From Marinifilum caeruleilacunae (GTDB lineage: Bacteria; Bacteroidota; Bacteroidia; Bacteroidales; Marinifilaceae): a DNA stretch of 64,000 nucleotides. Below are positions 1 to 9,559 of the stretch, piece by piece. The notes beneath the pieces are model-generated. The model was not told the DNA's origin. It saw only the letters and a program-made list of their open reading frames with translations, and ran no database searches. A program made the position numbers and the translations under genes. Each line of letters begins with the position of its first letter. Within the stretch, counting starts at the first letter, position 1. Location: positions 124,001 through 188,000 of the forward strand of contig NZ_RZNH01000003.1 of assembly GCF_013141825.1 (NCBI RefSeq), read 5' to 3'.

Positions 1-555
1 GCAGGACAGTTTGCCACACACATTAGTGTATCGCTGGTGGCCGGGATTATTGCAGGATTTCCATATATTTTTTACGAGTTCTGGTGCTTTATTAAACCAG
101 CACTATACTCAAACGAAAAGAAACACGCACGCGGATCAATTTTTTACACCAGCTTTTTGTTCGCCTTAGGTGTTCTTTTCGGTTACTATGTTATTACCCC
201 ACTATCGGTTCACTTCTTAGGATCATACAGCGTAAGTGATCAGGTGATGAACCAAATTAATCTAAAATCCTACATCTCATCGGTAACTTCAATTGTGTTG
301 GCAAGTGGAGTTATTTTCGAGCTACCAGTTCTAATTTTCTTTTTAAGTAAAATTGGTTTGGTAACTCCTGATTTTTTGAAAAAGTACAGAAAGCATTCTG
401 TGGTATTAATTCTGATTTTATCAGCAATTATTACTCCTCCTGATATTTTTAGTCAGGTTTTGGTTTGTATGCCTTTAATGTTGCTTTACGAAATCGGTAT
501 TAAAATCTCGAAGCGAATTCAGAAGAAACAAGAAGCTGAATTGGCTCAAGAGTAA
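1..555 (+). CDS. tatC: Sec-independent protein translocase TatC (5' truncated by window edge)
   Basis: The reading frame is open from base 1 and ends at 555, giving about 184 C-terminal residues of an integral membrane protein. The segment reading GFPYIFYEFWCFIKPAL is the conserved TatC region at the end of TM2, and later segments (FALGVLFGYYVI, VLASGVIFELPVLIFFL, VVLILILSAIITPP) are the remaining membrane helices. TatC is the twin-arginine signal receptor of the Tat translocase. That fits this window, where NapA, NapG and the NrfC-like protein carry twin-arginine leaders. The highly charged tail after the last helix is typical. A hairpin follows the stop. Confidence 0.93.
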   Translation, partial: AGQFATHISVSLVAGIIAGFPYIFYEFWCFIKPALYSNEKKHARGSIFYTSFLFALGVLFGYYVITPLSVHFLGSYSVSDQVMNQINLKSYISSVTSIVLASGVIFELPVLIFFLSKIGLVTPDFLKKYRKHSVVLILILSAIITPPDIFSQVLVCMPLMLLYEIGIKISKRIQKKQEAELAQE

Positions 556-591
556 TACAAACAACAAATAATTGTATTAAACATTATTTAA

Positions 592-613
592 GTCTGAGTG
601 TTATTACTCAGAC
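592..613 (+). terminator. Hairpin terminator after tatC
   Basis: An 8-bp perfect stem (592-599 with 606-613) encloses a 6-base loop and is followed by AT-rich sequence. It lies between tatC and the next ATG at 625. It therefore argues against the upstream GTG at 598 as the start of the next gene. Confidence 0.6.
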
Positions 614-624
614 ATTATTTATTT

Positions 625-3135
625 ATGAAGATGCAGATATTAAAAAAAGGATATTTCTTTTTAATCGTTCTTTTATTGTCTCTGTTCAGCTTTAATGCTG
701 CAGGTCAATCTACCAAAGTTAGAGGGCAGGTTGTTGATTCCAAAACCAAGCAAGCTTTACCATTCGTAAATATTGCTTACAAAGGAACCACAATTGGTAC
801 CACTACCGATTTTGATGGAAATTATTTCCTGGAAACCAGAACACCAGGAGATTCCATTCACATTTCTTTTGTTGGATACAAAGAAAAAGTGTTTGCCGTT
901 CAGAAAGGCAAGTTTCAAACCTTAAATGTTGAATTGGAAGCGGAAACATTCGATTTACAAGAGGTTGTTGTTGTGCCAGGCGAAAATCCTGCTCATGTTC
1001 TACTTCGTAAAATCATCAAAAACAAGAAAAAAAACAATCCGTCGCGATTTAATTCTTTCCAGGCCGAAACCTATACAAAAATGGAAATGGACCTGAACAA
1101 CATCAAAGATGATTTTAAGGACAAGAAAATCATGCGCCAGTTCCAATTTGTTTTCGATTATATGGATACCTCTGTAATTACAGGGAAACCATATCTTCCA
1201 ATCTTTATTACAGAATCACTGTCCGATTACTATTACCAGGATAAACCAAGAGTTGAACGCGAGGTAATTAAGGCATCACAGATGTCGGGTATTCAGGACA
1301 ATGCCAGTTTGGCTCAGTTTACCGGACAATTGCATCAAAATGTAAACATCTACGATAATTTTATCGATTTATTCGACATGGGTTTTGTGAGCCCGATTGC
1401 AGATGGTGGATTGCGATACTACAAATACTATCTAACCGATAGTGCATATCGCGATGGAAACTGGTGTTATCACATGTCTTTTAAGCCAAAAAGAAAACAA
1501 GAACCAACCTTTATTGGAGATTTTTGGGTTGCTGATACCACCTTCGCCATCCAGAATATGCAAATGCGAATTGCCAAAGATGTAAACCTGAACTGGGTAA
1601 AAGATTTGGTGAGCAACAGTGAATTTCAACAGCTGAATGATACCACCTGGTTTTTAAAAAAATCCAATCTTTTTGTCGATTTCATGCTATCCGAAAAAGA
1701 TTCCACAAAGCAAATGGGATTCTTCGGAAGAAAGACTGTCTCCTATAAAAATGTAAAGGTAAATGTGCCTTTGCAGGAAGAAATTATCAAGCTAGATAAC
1801 AATGTAATTGTTAATGAGGATGCTTTAACACAACCCAAAGAGTATTGGGACAATGCTCGTCCATATAAATTATCGGAACGCGAATCGGGCATTTATGCAA
1901 TGGTAGACTCCATACAGAATGTTCCGCTTTATAAGAATATTGTCGATGTAGTCACCACATTTATTACAGGTTATTATGTACATGGAAATTTTGAATACGG
2001 TCCTTATTATAAGCTATACAGTTTCAACGAAATTGAAGGAAACCGATTCATGTTTGGGGGTAGAACCTCGAATGCCTTCAGTACCAAAATCATGCTAAAT
2101 GGCCATTTGGCTTATGGAACAAAAGATGAAAAACTGAAATATGGCTTAGGTTTCCTTTATATGATTAACAAGCTACCAAGAGAAACCTTTGGAATGCAAT
2201 ACAAGCACGATATTCATCAGCTTGGAAAAAGTCCGAATGCATTTACCGAAGGGAACATCCTGGCTTCTTTGCTAAAAAGAAATCCGAACAACAAACTAAC
2301 CATGTTGAACCAATTCGAAACTCATTATGAGAAGGAGTGGTTTCAAGGTTTTTCAAATACATTAAAATTTCGATATCGAGATATCAAGCCAACAGAATTT
2401 GTTCCATTCCAGGATCGATTTGGGGATCCAATATCCCGAATTACAACTTCGGAGCTGGAGCTGAGAACTCGTTGGACCAAAAACGAAAAAGTGGTAATGG
2501 GCGAATTTGAAAGAATTCACCTGGGCGGACCAGTACCTATCATTAACCTATATCTAACTATGGGAATGAAAGATGTACTGGGTTCGAATTACGATTATCA
2601 GAAAATCGACTTAAGTGTTGAACACACATTTGAGCTGCCACCACTTGGGAACCTGTATTTTCTTGCTTCGGCCGGAAAGCTATTCGGTAAAGTGCCCTAC
2701 CCTTTATTGCATTTGCACGAAGGGAACGAGACCTATGCTTTCGATCCTTACGCCTTTAACATGATGAACTATTACGAATTTGCAAGTGACCAATATGCAA
2801 GTTTATTTGTAGAGCATCATTTCAATGGCTTAATTCTTAATCGCATTCCATTGTTCCGCAAATTGAAGTGGAGAACCGTGGTTTCGGGGAAAGGATTGAT
2901 TGGAAACTTGAGCGACAAGAACAATGGAGCTTTGGCAAACAGCGAAGCATACATGCAATTTCCACAAGGCTTATCGGATGTGAGCAAGCCATATTTTGAG
3001 GCAAGTATCGGAATCGAAAACATTTTCAAATTTATTAGAATTGATGCCATGTGGCGATTGACCCACCTGGATGATAATCCGTACCAGGATTTTGAAGATT
3101 TTGGCATTCGCGCGATGCTACAAATCACATTCTAA
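625..3135 (+). CDS. DUF5686 / carboxypeptidase regulatory-like domain outer-membrane protein
   Basis: About 836 residues from ATG 625. A GTG at 598 is in frame but lies inside the preceding hairpin. An N-terminal signal peptide ends near FSFNAAGQ. A CarboxypepD_reg-like beta-sandwich follows (about residues 30-110, including VRGQVVDSKT and TTTDFDGNYFL). The long remainder matches the Bacteroidota DUF5686 family, a predicted outer-membrane beta-barrel, and ends in an aromatic strand (RAMLQITF). The family is often compared with TonB-dependent receptor architecture, but its substrate is not known. Start choice and family are fairly sure; function is not assigned. Confidence 0.85.
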   Translation: MKMQILKKGYFFLIVLLLSLFSFNAAGQSTKVRGQVVDSKTKQALPFVNIAYKGTTIGTTTDFDGNYFLETRTPGDSIHISFVGYKEKVFAVQKGKFQTLNVELEAETFDLQEVVVVPGENPAHVLLRKIIKNKKKNNPSRFNSFQAETYTKMEMDLNNIKDDFKDKKIMRQFQFVFDYMDTSVITGKPYLPIFITESLSDYYYQDKPRVEREVIKASQMSGIQDNASLAQFTGQLHQNVNIYDNFIDLFDMGFVSPIADGGLRYYKYYLTDSAYRDGNWCYHMSFKPKRKQEPTFIGDFWVADTTFAIQNMQMRIAKDVNLNWVKDLVSNSEFQQLNDTTWFLKKSNLFVDFMLSEKDSTKQMGFFGRKTVSYKNVKVNVPLQEEIIKLDNNVIVNEDALTQPKEYWDNARPYKLSERESGIYAMVDSIQNVPLYKNIVDVVTTFITGYYVHGNFEYGPYYKLYSFNEIEGNRFMFGGRTSNAFSTKIMLNGHLAYGTKDEKLKYGLGFLYMINKLPRETFGMQYKHDIHQLGKSPNAFTEGNILASLLKRNPNNKLTMLNQFETHYEKEWFQGFSNTLKFRYRDIKPTEFVPFQDRFGDPISRITTSELELRTRWTKNEKVVMGEFERIHLGGPVPIINLYLTMGMKDVLGSNYDYQKIDLSVEHTFELPPLGNLYFLASAGKLFGKVPYPLLHLHEGNETYAFDPYAFNMMNYYEFASDQYASLFVEHHFNGLILNRIPLFRKLKWRTVVSGKGLIGNLSDKNNGALANSEAYMQFPQGLSDVSKPYFEASIGIENIFKFIRIDAMWRLTHLDDNPYQDFEDFGIRAMLQITF

Positions 3136-3189
3136 TGATATCTTTCCTATATTTGCAAAACTCCACATGATTAAAACAATTGGACAAGA

Positions 3190-3924
3190 ATGATATTAAG
3201 AGCTGAGAATTTAATTAAAAGATACAAAAGTCGTACGGTTGTAAAAGGCGTATCGGTTGATGTAAAACAAGGTGAAATTGTTGGATTACTTGGTCCGAAC
3301 GGTGCAGGTAAAACAACATCTTTTTACATGATTGTGGGATTGATTCAACCCAATGGAGGTAGAATATTCCTTGATGATCGTGAAATTACCCAGGAACCTG
3401 TTTATAAAAGAGCTCAGCTTGGTGTGGGCTACCTGGCCCAGGAAGCATCAGTTTTTAGAAAGCTAAGTGTTGAGGACAACATTAAGTCGGTACTGGAAAT
3501 GTCCGATTTCTCAAAAGAGTACCAGGAACACCGACTGGAAGAGATGCTAAACGAATTTAGCCTTCAAAAAATCAGGAAAAGTTTGGGAATTCAGTTGTCT
3601 GGTGGAGAAAGACGCAGAACCGAAATTGCACGAGCTCTTTCTATCAAGCCAAAATTTATTTTGCTGGACGAACCCTTTGCAGGTGTAGACCCTATTGCAG
3701 TAGAAGACATACAGGATATTGTTCGTCATTTAAAAGACAAGAATATTGGAATTCTGATTACCGACCATAACGTACAGGAAACACTTTCGATTACCGAAAG
3801 AGCCTACTTGTTGTTTGAAGGTAACATCTTAAAATCGGGAACTGCCGAAGAACTGGCTGCCGACGAAGATGTAAGAAGAGTATATCTAGGAAAGAATTTC
3901 GAACTTAGAAAACCAGTAAAATAA
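3190..3924 (+). CDS. lptB: LPS export ABC transporter ATP-binding protein LptB
   Basis: A 244-residue ABC ATPase. Walker A is GPNGAGKT at residues 35-42, the signature LSGGERRR starts near 136, and Walker B with the D-loop is [12 protein letters not shown] near 157. The length and the [10 protein letters not shown] switch region are those of LptB, the cytoplasmic ATPase of the LptBFGC complex that lifts lipopolysaccharide to the Lpt bridge. It stands alone here with no lptA/lptC neighbours, which is usual in Bacteroidota. A TATATTTG -7 box lies at 3148-3155, but I see no good -33 element. Confidence 0.93.
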   Translation: MILRAENLIKRYKSRTVVKGVSVDVKQGEIVGLLGPNGAGKTTSFYMIVGLIQPNGGRIFLDDREITQEPVYKRAQLGVGYLAQEASVFRKLSVEDNIKSVLEMSDFSKEYQEHRLEEMLNEFSLQKIRKSLGIQLSGGERRRTEIARALSIKPKFILLDEPFAGVDPIAVEDIQDIVRHLKDKNIGILITDHNVQETLSITERAYLLFEGNILKSGTAEELAADEDVRRVYLGKNFELRKPVK

Positions 3925-4017
3925 AAGGATACAGTTGGTTCCGGCCACTGTATTTTACTTATAGATTTTTACCCCTGATTATTCTGTAAAAAAATCTTCA
4001 TTTTTTTTACAATTGCT

Positions 4018-4049
4018 ATTGCAAATTATAAAAAACAGCTCTATATTTG
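4018..4049 (+). promoter_or_regulatory. Bacteroidota-type promoter for tRNA-Leu
   Basis: ATTG at 4018-4021 (-33 element), a 20-bp gap and TATATTTG at 4042-4049 (-7 element) fit the Bacteroidota sigma-ABfr consensus. The predicted start of transcription lies about 10 bases before the tRNA. Confidence 0.65.
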
Positions 4050-4064
4050 CACCGCAATTAACCC

Positions 4065-4146
4065 GCGGATGTGGCGTAATTGGTAGCCGCGCTAGACTTA
4101 GGATCTAGTGCCGTAAGGCGTGGGGGTTCGAGTCCCTTCATCCGCA
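4065..4146 (+). tRNA. tRNA-Leu (anticodon UAG)
   Basis: An 82-nt cloverleaf. The acceptor stem GCGGATG pairs with CATCCGC. The anticodon arm CTAGA/TCTAG carries loop CTTAGGA with anticodon TAG, a long variable arm (TGCCGTAAGGCG) marks it as class II, and the T-loop is TTCGAGT. The discriminator base is A. CCA is not encoded, as is common in this phylum. It reads CUN leucine codons. Confidence 0.95.
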
Positions 4147-4165
4147 CTACAGAAAAAATAACCTT

Positions 4166-4217
4166 AAACCGCCCATACTTAAGATACGATGTATCGATGG
4201 TTGAGCGGTTTTTTTTC
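4166..4217 (+). terminator. Rho-independent terminator after tRNA-Leu
   Basis: The stem AAACCGC/GCGGTTT (4166-4172 with 4205-4211) has an inner CATAC/GTATC-rich arm and a run of eight T. It separates the tRNA unit from tig. Confidence 0.75.
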
Positions 4218-4251
4218 AATTAATAAGGTTTTATCTTTTAATAGCTAAAAA

Positions 4252-5601
4252 ATGAACATCACAAAAACCAACATTGATGATTTAAACGCTGTAATCAAAT
4301 TACAGATTGTTAAAGAAGACTATGAAAGTCGTGTAAACGATGTTTTAAAAGACTATCGTAAAAAAGCAAATATCAATGGTTTCCGCCAAGGTAAAGTACC
4401 TATGGGTGTGATCAAGAAAATGTATGGTACTCCTGTTTTAGCTGACGAAGTGAACAAACTTCTTAGCGAGGAGCTAATGAAGTACATTCGCGAAAATGAT
4501 TTGAAAATTTTAGGCGAGCCACTTCCTAACGAAACTGAGCAAAAAGAAATCAACTGGGAAAAAGATACCGATTTCGAATTTGCATTCGATATTGCTTTGA
4601 CTCCAGAATACACTCTTAACCTTAGCAAAAGAGATAAGATGACTTTCTTCAAAATTGCTGTTGATGAAAAAATGATCGAGAATGGTGTTGAAATGCACGC
4701 TCGTCGTTTCGGATCAAACGAGCCAGCTGAAGCTGTTGAAGAAAAAGAACTTTTGAAAGGTAACTTCGCACAAGTTGACGCAGAAGGCAAACTTGTTGAA
4801 GAAGGAATTACTAGCAACGATGTAGCACTTTCATTAGAATATATGGCTGATGAAGATGCGAAGAAGAAATTTGTTGGTGCTAAGAAAGATGATGTTGTGG
4901 TATTCAACCCAGCTAAAGCTTTCGCTAACAAAACTGACTTGGCTTCTATGCTTAATATTGCTAAAGAAGAAGCTGAAAACTTAGATGCTGATTTCCAATT
5001 CACAATTACAGAAATTAACAAATTTGTTAATGCTGAGTTGAACCAGGAATTATTCGATAAAGTATTTGGTGAAGGAACTGTTTCTTCTGAAGAAGAATTC
5101 AAAGCCAAAATCAAAGAAGATATCGAAAAACAATTGGTTAACGATAGCGATTACAAATTCTTGATTGATGCAAAAGAGAAATTGGTGAAGAAATCGAAAA
5201 TGGATCTTCCTGAAGCATTCTTGAAGCGTTGGATTATTGCAACCAACAAAGAAATGAACGAAGAGCAAGTTGAGAAAGATTTCGCAAACTACGTTGACGA
5301 GTTCAAATGGCAGTTGATTAAAAACAGATTGACTGAAGAAAACGAACTTAAAGTTGAGCAGGAAGAAATTATGGAATTTGCTAAGCAACAAGCTTTAATG
5401 CAGTTCCAGCAGTACGGTATGATGGATGTACCAGAAGAGTACTTGACAAACTACGCTCAGCAAATGATGCAAAATCAGGAAGAACAAAGAAAGATCTACG
5501 AAAGAATGATCGACAACAAAATTGTTGAGTTCCTGAAAGGTGCTATCAAAATTGAAGAAAAAGAAGTTTCTACAGAAGAATTCAACAAAATGTTTGAATA
5601 A
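4252..5601 (+). CDS. tig: Trigger factor (ribosome-associated chaperone/PPIase)
   Basis: A 449-residue protein, normal length for the family. The N-terminal ribosome-binding domain holds the signature NGFRQGKVPMGVIKKMYG near residues 42-60, a divergent form of the GFRxGxxP loop that contacts ribosomal protein L23. An FKBP-like middle domain (about 150-240) is followed by a long helical, Lys/Glu-rich C-terminal domain (260-449) with Met/Gln-rich segments. It sits directly before clpP and clpX, a conserved order in many bacteria linking folding and proteolysis. A 253-residue frame on the opposite strand is a codon shadow. Confidence 0.95.
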   Translation: MNITKTNIDDLNAVIKLQIVKEDYESRVNDVLKDYRKKANINGFRQGKVPMGVIKKMYGTPVLADEVNKLLSEELMKYIRENDLKILGEPLPNETEQKEINWEKDTDFEFAFDIALTPEYTLNLSKRDKMTFFKIAVDEKMIENGVEMHARRFGSNEPAEAVEEKELLKGNFAQVDAEGKLVEEGITSNDVALSLEYMADEDAKKKFVGAKKDDVVVFNPAKAFANKTDLASMLNIAKEEAENLDADFQFTITEINKFVNAELNQELFDKVFGEGTVSSEEEFKAKIKEDIEKQLVNDSDYKFLIDAKEKLVKKSKMDLPEAFLKRWIIATNKEMNEEQVEKDFANYVDEFKWQLIKNRLTEENELKVEQEEIMEFAKQQALMQFQQYGMMDVPEEYLTNYAQQMMQNQEEQRKIYERMIDNKIVEFLKGAIKIEEKEVSTEEFNKMFE

Positions 5602-5623
5602 GAGAAACTCTTACAATACAGAA

Positions 5624-5658
5624 AAAACCACGCTTCATTGAGGCGTGGTTTTCTTTTT
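5624..5658 (+). terminator. Rho-independent terminator after tig
   Basis: A GC-rich stem (AACCACGC with GCGTGGTT) and a T-rich tail lie 25-55 bases after the tig stop. clpP is therefore probably transcribed mostly from its own promoter. Confidence 0.8.
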
Positions 5659-5747
5659 GATCCTTAAACAGGTTTTTGTTAAATGTTTCTTTTCAAATGG
5701 AGAAATTTTAACTAATTTAGGTCTACGAAATTTAAAATCATATCTAT

Positions 5748-6422
5748 ATGGTACCAAAAGACGAATTCAGAAAATTTGCCACACAGCACATGGGCATTAA
5801 CAGCCTGACATTAGATAAATATACTTCGATTAGCAACAGCTATATTTCTCCAACAATTATTGAAGAGAGACAGCTAAACGTTGCATCAATGGATGTTTTC
5901 TCTCGTCTGATGATGGATAGAATCATTTTCCTTGGTGTTCCGATTGATGACTATGTTGCCAACATCATCATGGCTCAGTTATTGTTCCTTGAATCTACCG
6001 ATCCTTCGAAGGACATTCAGATTTATTTTAACTCGCCAGGTGGTTCGGTTCATGCTGGACTAGGTATTTACGATACAATGCAGTACATTAAGTGTGATGT
6101 TGCCACTATCTGTACTGGTATGGCTGCATCGATGGGCGCTGTATTGCTAACTGCCGGAACAAAAGGCAAACGTTCTGCATTAAAACACTCAAGAATCATG
6201 ATTCACCAGCCAATGGGTGGTGCACAAGGTCAAGCTTCGGATATCGAAATTACCGCTCGCGAAATCTTGAAATTAAAGAAAGAATTGTATACCATTATTG
6301 CTGATCATTCAGGAAATACTTACGAAAAAGTAGAAAAAGATTCCGACCGTGATTACTGGATGACAGCCATGGAAGCTAAAGAATATGGTATGATTGATGA
6401 AGTGCTAATGCGCGAGAAATAA
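5748..6422 (+). CDS. clpP: ATP-dependent Clp protease proteolytic subunit
   Basis: A 224-residue serine peptidase. The catalytic triad is visible as Ser128 (GMAASMGA), His153 (MIHQP) and Asp202 (DRDYWM). The SPGGSV loop (residues 96-101) forms the oxyanion region. The N-terminal extension of about 30 residues is longer than in E. coli and may be processed. ClpP tetradecamers degrade substrates fed by ClpX, encoded 87 bases downstream. Confidence 0.97.
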   Translation: MVPKDEFRKFATQHMGINSLTLDKYTSISNSYISPTIIEERQLNVASMDVFSRLMMDRIIFLGVPIDDYVANIIMAQLLFLESTDPSKDIQIYFNSPGGSVHAGLGIYDTMQYIKCDVATICTGMAASMGAVLLTAGTKGKRSALKHSRIMIHQPMGGAQGQASDIEITAREILKLKKELYTIIADHSGNTYEKVEKDSDRDYWMTAMEAKEYGMIDEVLMREK

Positions 6423-6509
6423 TCAATCATCTCAAAATCAAAACAAACCTAATGCAGAGTTAATCGTAAAATCATTAACTTTGCATTTTTAGTACTATAA
6501 ATCAATATC

Positions 6510-7724
6510 ATGGATAAATGCTCGTTTTGCGGGAGAGAGAAGAAAGATACAAATCTTCTGATTGCAGGAATCAGTGGTCATATCTGCGACAGCTGTATTG
6601 ACCAGGCGTATTCTATTGTACAGGAAGAATTAAAAAATCGTTCGGATCTTAACCTGAAAGAGATAAAATTGTTGAAACCAATGGAAATTAAAGCTTTCCT
6701 CGATCAGTATGTAATTGGTCAGGAAGAAGCTAAAAAATACCTTTCCGTTGCGGTTTACAATCATTACAAAAGATTACTTCAGGAGAGAGATGATGAAGAT
6801 ATCGAGATTGAAAAATCGAATATCATTCTTGTGGGTGAGACTGGAACCGGCAAAACGCTTTTGGCAAGAACCATTGCTAAAATGTTGCATGTTCCTTTTA
6901 CCATTGTTGATGCTACTGTATTAACAGAAGCAGGTTATGTGGGTGAAGATATTGAATCAATTCTAACAAGACTTTTACAAGCTTCGGACTACGATGTTGA
7001 AGCTGCCGAAAAAGGAATTGTATTTATTGACGAAATCGATAAAATTGCTCGTAAGAGCGATAATCCATCAATCACTCGTGATGTTTCGGGAGAAGGTGTT
7101 CAGCAGGGATTACTTAAATTATTGGAAGGTTCGGTTGTAAACGTGCCACCTCAGGGAGGTCGTAAGCATCCTGATCAGAAAATGATTCCGGTGAACACGA
7201 AAAACATTCTTTTTGTTTGTGGTGGAGCCTTCGATGGCATTCAAAGAAAGATTGCGCAAAGAATGAACACCCAGGTTGTTGGGTTTAATGCAAGTAAGGA
7301 AAAAGAGCAGGTTGATCAGGAAAACTTCCTACAGTATATTGCTCCTCAGGATTTGAAATCATTCGGATTAATTCCTGAAATTATTGGTCGTTTGCCAGTA
7401 TTAACTTATTTGGAACCTCTTAATAGAGAAGCGCTTCGCAACATCTTAACCGAACCAAAAAACTCGATTGTAAAACAGTACACCAAGCTATTTAAGATCG
7501 ATGATATTGAGTTAACTTTTGACGAGAGTGCGCTTGAGTATATTGTTGATAAAGCAGTTGAGTTTAAATTGGGTGCTCGTGGACTGCGCTCAATTTGCGA
7601 AGCCATTATGATGGATGCAATGTTTGAATTGCCTTCGGGAGAAGAAAAGAAAATTTCGATAGATAGTAAATACGCTAGCGAGAAACTTGAAAAAGTAAAT
7701 CTAAAGCGTTTAAAAGTCGCATAA
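6510..7724 (+). CDS. clpX: ATP-dependent Clp protease ATP-binding subunit ClpX
   Basis: 404 residues. An N-terminal C4 zinc-binding domain (C4, C7, C26, C29) recognises substrates and adaptors. An AAA+ module follows, with Walker A GETGTGKT at 109-116 and Walker B VFIDEIDK near 169-177. A C-terminal small domain carries sensor-2 (GARGLRS). The ClpP-docking loop near residue 250-260 reads VGFNA, a variant of the usual IGF motif. A TAACTTTG -7-like box at 6476-6483 suggests an extra promoter between clpP and clpX. Confidence 0.97.
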   Translation: MDKCSFCGREKKDTNLLIAGISGHICDSCIDQAYSIVQEELKNRSDLNLKEIKLLKPMEIKAFLDQYVIGQEEAKKYLSVAVYNHYKRLLQERDDEDIEIEKSNIILVGETGTGKTLLARTIAKMLHVPFTIVDATVLTEAGYVGEDIESILTRLLQASDYDVEAAEKGIVFIDEIDKIARKSDNPSITRDVSGEGVQQGLLKLLEGSVVNVPPQGGRKHPDQKMIPVNTKNILFVCGGAFDGIQRKIAQRMNTQVVGFNASKEKEQVDQENFLQYIAPQDLKSFGLIPEIIGRLPVLTYLEPLNREALRNILTEPKNSIVKQYTKLFKIDDIELTFDESALEYIVDKAVEFKLGARGLRSICEAIMMDAMFELPSGEEKKISIDSKYASEKLEKVNLKRLKVA

Positions 7725-7764
7725 CCGATACCAGGCATTAATTGTATCGGAATCAGATAAAAAA

Positions 7765-7795
7765 AATACCGGAGAAAAGCTCCGGTATTTTTTTA
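7765..7795. terminator. Bidirectional terminator between clpX and a convergent lipoprotein gene
   Basis: A 10-bp perfect stem, AATACCGGAG/CTCCGGTATT (7765-7774 with 7780-7789), with a 5-base loop. It is flanked by A-run and T-run, so it can serve both convergent genes. Confidence 0.9.
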
Positions 7796-7815
7796 TATCA
7801 AGATTTGTAATCTGT

Positions 7816-8664
7816 TTACAAACTAATGGTAATGGTCGATCCTTCGGCGCTCACGCTTACATCACCATCGCAATCGTCAAAGCTATCGCCTCCCCCGTAA
7901 TTTACGATACCTTCGCCTACATTTTGCAGGGTAAACAATGCAGTGCCTCCAATTACATTTTTACATGTATAAGCATAAGTCAGGTCCGACTGACTGGTTA
8001 AAGTCATTAGTGCCCCATCAGGATAAGTAATGGCAACATCATTGGTGATGGTATAGATATCATCCACATAATCCATATCATCTTCCTCGCTTCTCACATA
8101 GGTATATGTGGCCTCGTACGAGGTCATCGGAAAAATAATATCATTTTCATCCGAATCTTTAAACGAGAACTGAACATTTGTAGCAGCAACCGAAAAATTT
8201 CGACCTGCTTCTCTTCCTATCACGTTAAAGCTCATCTTTCCACTTACATCAAATCCATTCACCACTAGATCGGTAAACCTGATTTCAAAATCCAATAAGT
8301 TTTCATCATCAGGATCTACAATTACTTTACCCGTATATCTTCCTCCTATCGAGGTACAATTTGATGTTCCATAATCAATCACTACCGAATCAATAATGCT
8401 ATTCGTACGATGAATCACCGGAGTAACGCAGTCTGCAATTTCATCGTCGATGGTATCCTTTACAGTTTCGAGGTTGTTCATAACTATGGCATTTACATCC
8501 ATAATAATGTCGTTCATTCCATTATTAATTAAGAGGCAATACTCAGCCGGAACCGAAAAAACTTCCTCTATTATATCCTCCGGATCGGAACCTGTTGAAC
8601 ATGAATGAGCCGTTCCCAAAAAGAACAATGCCATCAACGCTATTTTTAAAAATCTAAAATTCAT
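7816..8664 (-). CDS. Hypothetical secreted lipoprotein
   Basis: 282 residues with a lipoprotein signal (ALMALFFLGTAHSC, lipid-attached Cys about residue 22), then a Ser/Asp-rich linker. The rest is beta-rich and acidic, with several Cys that could pair, and ends in a strand (STITISL). No domain is recognised. It lies about 30 bases downstream of folA on the same strand, so it may be read through from folA. Cell location is inferred from the lipobox; function is unknown. Confidence 0.7.
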   Translation of the reverse strand: MNFRFLKIALMALFFLGTAHSCSTGSDPEDIIEEVFSVPAEYCLLINNGMNDIIMDVNAIVMNNLETVKDTIDDEIADCVTPVIHRTNSIIDSVVIDYGTSNCTSIGGRYTGKVIVDPDDENLLDFEIRFTDLVVNGFDVSGKMSFNVIGREAGRNFSVAATNVQFSFKDSDENDIIFPMTSYEATYTYVRSEEDDMDYVDDIYTITNDVAITYPDGALMTLTSQSDLTYAYTCKNVIGGTALFTLQNVGEGIVNYGGGDSFDDCDGDVSVSAEGSTITISL

Positions 8665-8695
8665 TTTATACCACTTATTTTTGATTTACCTGGTA

Positions 8696-9181
8696 TTATT
8701 TTCTTACGTAATCGATAAATGAATATGGATATTCATTCTTTTCGTCGGGCATACAATCCACCCTTGCTACCGATTCCCATTCTTCAGCTTTTACTTCTGG
8801 AAAGAAAGTATCGCCGTCAAACTCCTTGTGCACCAGGGTAAGGTACAATTCATCGGCCTTTTCCATAGCCTGTTCGTAAATTGTTCCTCCTCCAATAATA
8901 AATACTTTTTCCTGATCTTTTACCGCTTCAAGTGCTTCTTCCAAAGAATGAACCACAATACATCCTTCCTGCTTGTAGTCTTCCTGTCGGGTAATAATTA
9001 CCGATGTGCGGTTTGGCAGTGGCTTTCCAATAGAATCGAAAGTTTTTCTTCCCATAATAATGGTATGCCCGGTTGTTAATGCTTTAAACCTTTTCAAATC
9101 TGCCGAAAGGCGCCATATAAGCTGGTTATCTTTTCCGATAACATTGTTTCTTGATGCGGCAACTATAATAGCTATATTCAT
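8696..9181 (-). CDS. folA: Dihydrofolate reductase
   Basis: 161 residues, typical bacterial length. The N-terminus IAIIVAASRNNVIGKDNQLIWRL carries the Met20-loop region; VIGKDNQLIW is the conserved DHFR motif. GRKTFDSIG binds the NADPH phosphate end, and FIIGGGTIYEQA is the second nucleotide motif. It reduces dihydrofolate to tetrahydrofolate, needed to recycle the cofactor oxidised by ThyA, encoded upstream on the same strand. The folA-thyA pair is split by an inserted four-helix-bundle gene. Confidence 0.96.
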   Translation of the reverse strand: MNIAIIVAASRNNVIGKDNQLIWRLSADLKRFKALTTGHTIIMGRKTFDSIGKPLPNRTSVIITRQEDYKQEGCIVVHSLEEALEAVKDQEKVFIIGGGTIYEQAMEKADELYLTLVHKEFDGDTFFPEVKAEEWESVARVDCMPDEKNEYPYSFIDYVRK

Positions 9182-9182
9182 A

Positions 9183-9212
9183 GAATTACGAATTATTAAT
9201 TACGAATTACGA
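9183..9212. repeat. Left inverted repeat of the four-helix-bundle cassette
   Basis: AT-rich repeat containing AATTACGAATTA twice in about 30 bases, right after the folA start. The word ATTACGAATT is complementary to AATTCGTAAT in the repeat at 9557-9583. The stop codon of the enclosed gene (9200-9202) lies inside it. Confidence 0.7.
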
Positions 9213-9559
9213 GACTTTATTGTCTTTTGGATACTCCCAATTATTCTTAATAACTCTTCAGTATCATCTAAAAGACTTTGTCCTTCACCATTTGTTAAGT
9301 AATGAGTTGCTGATAGCAATCTCACCCAATAATGTGTTTCTCTTGTTTCTTTATATGCTATAGTTAGCTTTGCAAAAAAATCCTTTTCACTCTGTCCTCC
9401 AATAGCTTCTTCAACATTAGCCCCAATTGAAGTACCTGAACGCAATAGCTGTTTACTTAAGGTATATTCCTTTTTTTCCTCATTTAAGTACCTACACAAA
9501 TTCACAATCCGAACTGCAAAATCAAAACTTTTTTGTTGCAATACATTGATCTTTTTCAT
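9200..9559 (-). CDS. Four-helix bundle protein (S23 / 23S rRNA-intervening-sequence protein family)
   Basis: 119 residues, predicted all-helical. It carries family hallmarks: LSKQLLRSGTSIGANVEEA near residues 35-53, FFAKLTIAYKETRETHYWVRLL near 67-88, and a C-terminal LxxIIGSIQKTIKS. This family was named after ORFs inside 23S rRNA intervening sequences; relatives include Avd proteins of diversity-generating retroelements. Here it stands alone between thyA and folA, with start and stop codons set in a pair of inverted AT-rich repeats, which suggests insertion as a unit. The molecular role of stand-alone members is not known. Confidence 0.9.
   Translation of the reverse strand: MKKINVLQQKSFDFAVRIVNLCRYLNEEKKEYTLSKQLLRSGTSIGANVEEAIGGQSEKDFFAKLTIAYKETRETHYWVRLLSATHYLTNGEGQSLLDDTEELLRIIGSIQKTIKSRNS

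Noticed and set aside
598-624. GTG start giving nine more residues to the DUF5686 protein
   Set aside because: The segment lies in the tatC terminator hairpin, and the signal peptide begins naturally at ATG 625.
4353-5114. 253-codon open frame on the minus strand inside tig
   Set aside because: Its Ser/Leu-rich translation is the antisense shadow of the Lys/Glu-rich trigger factor, which is certain in the other strand.
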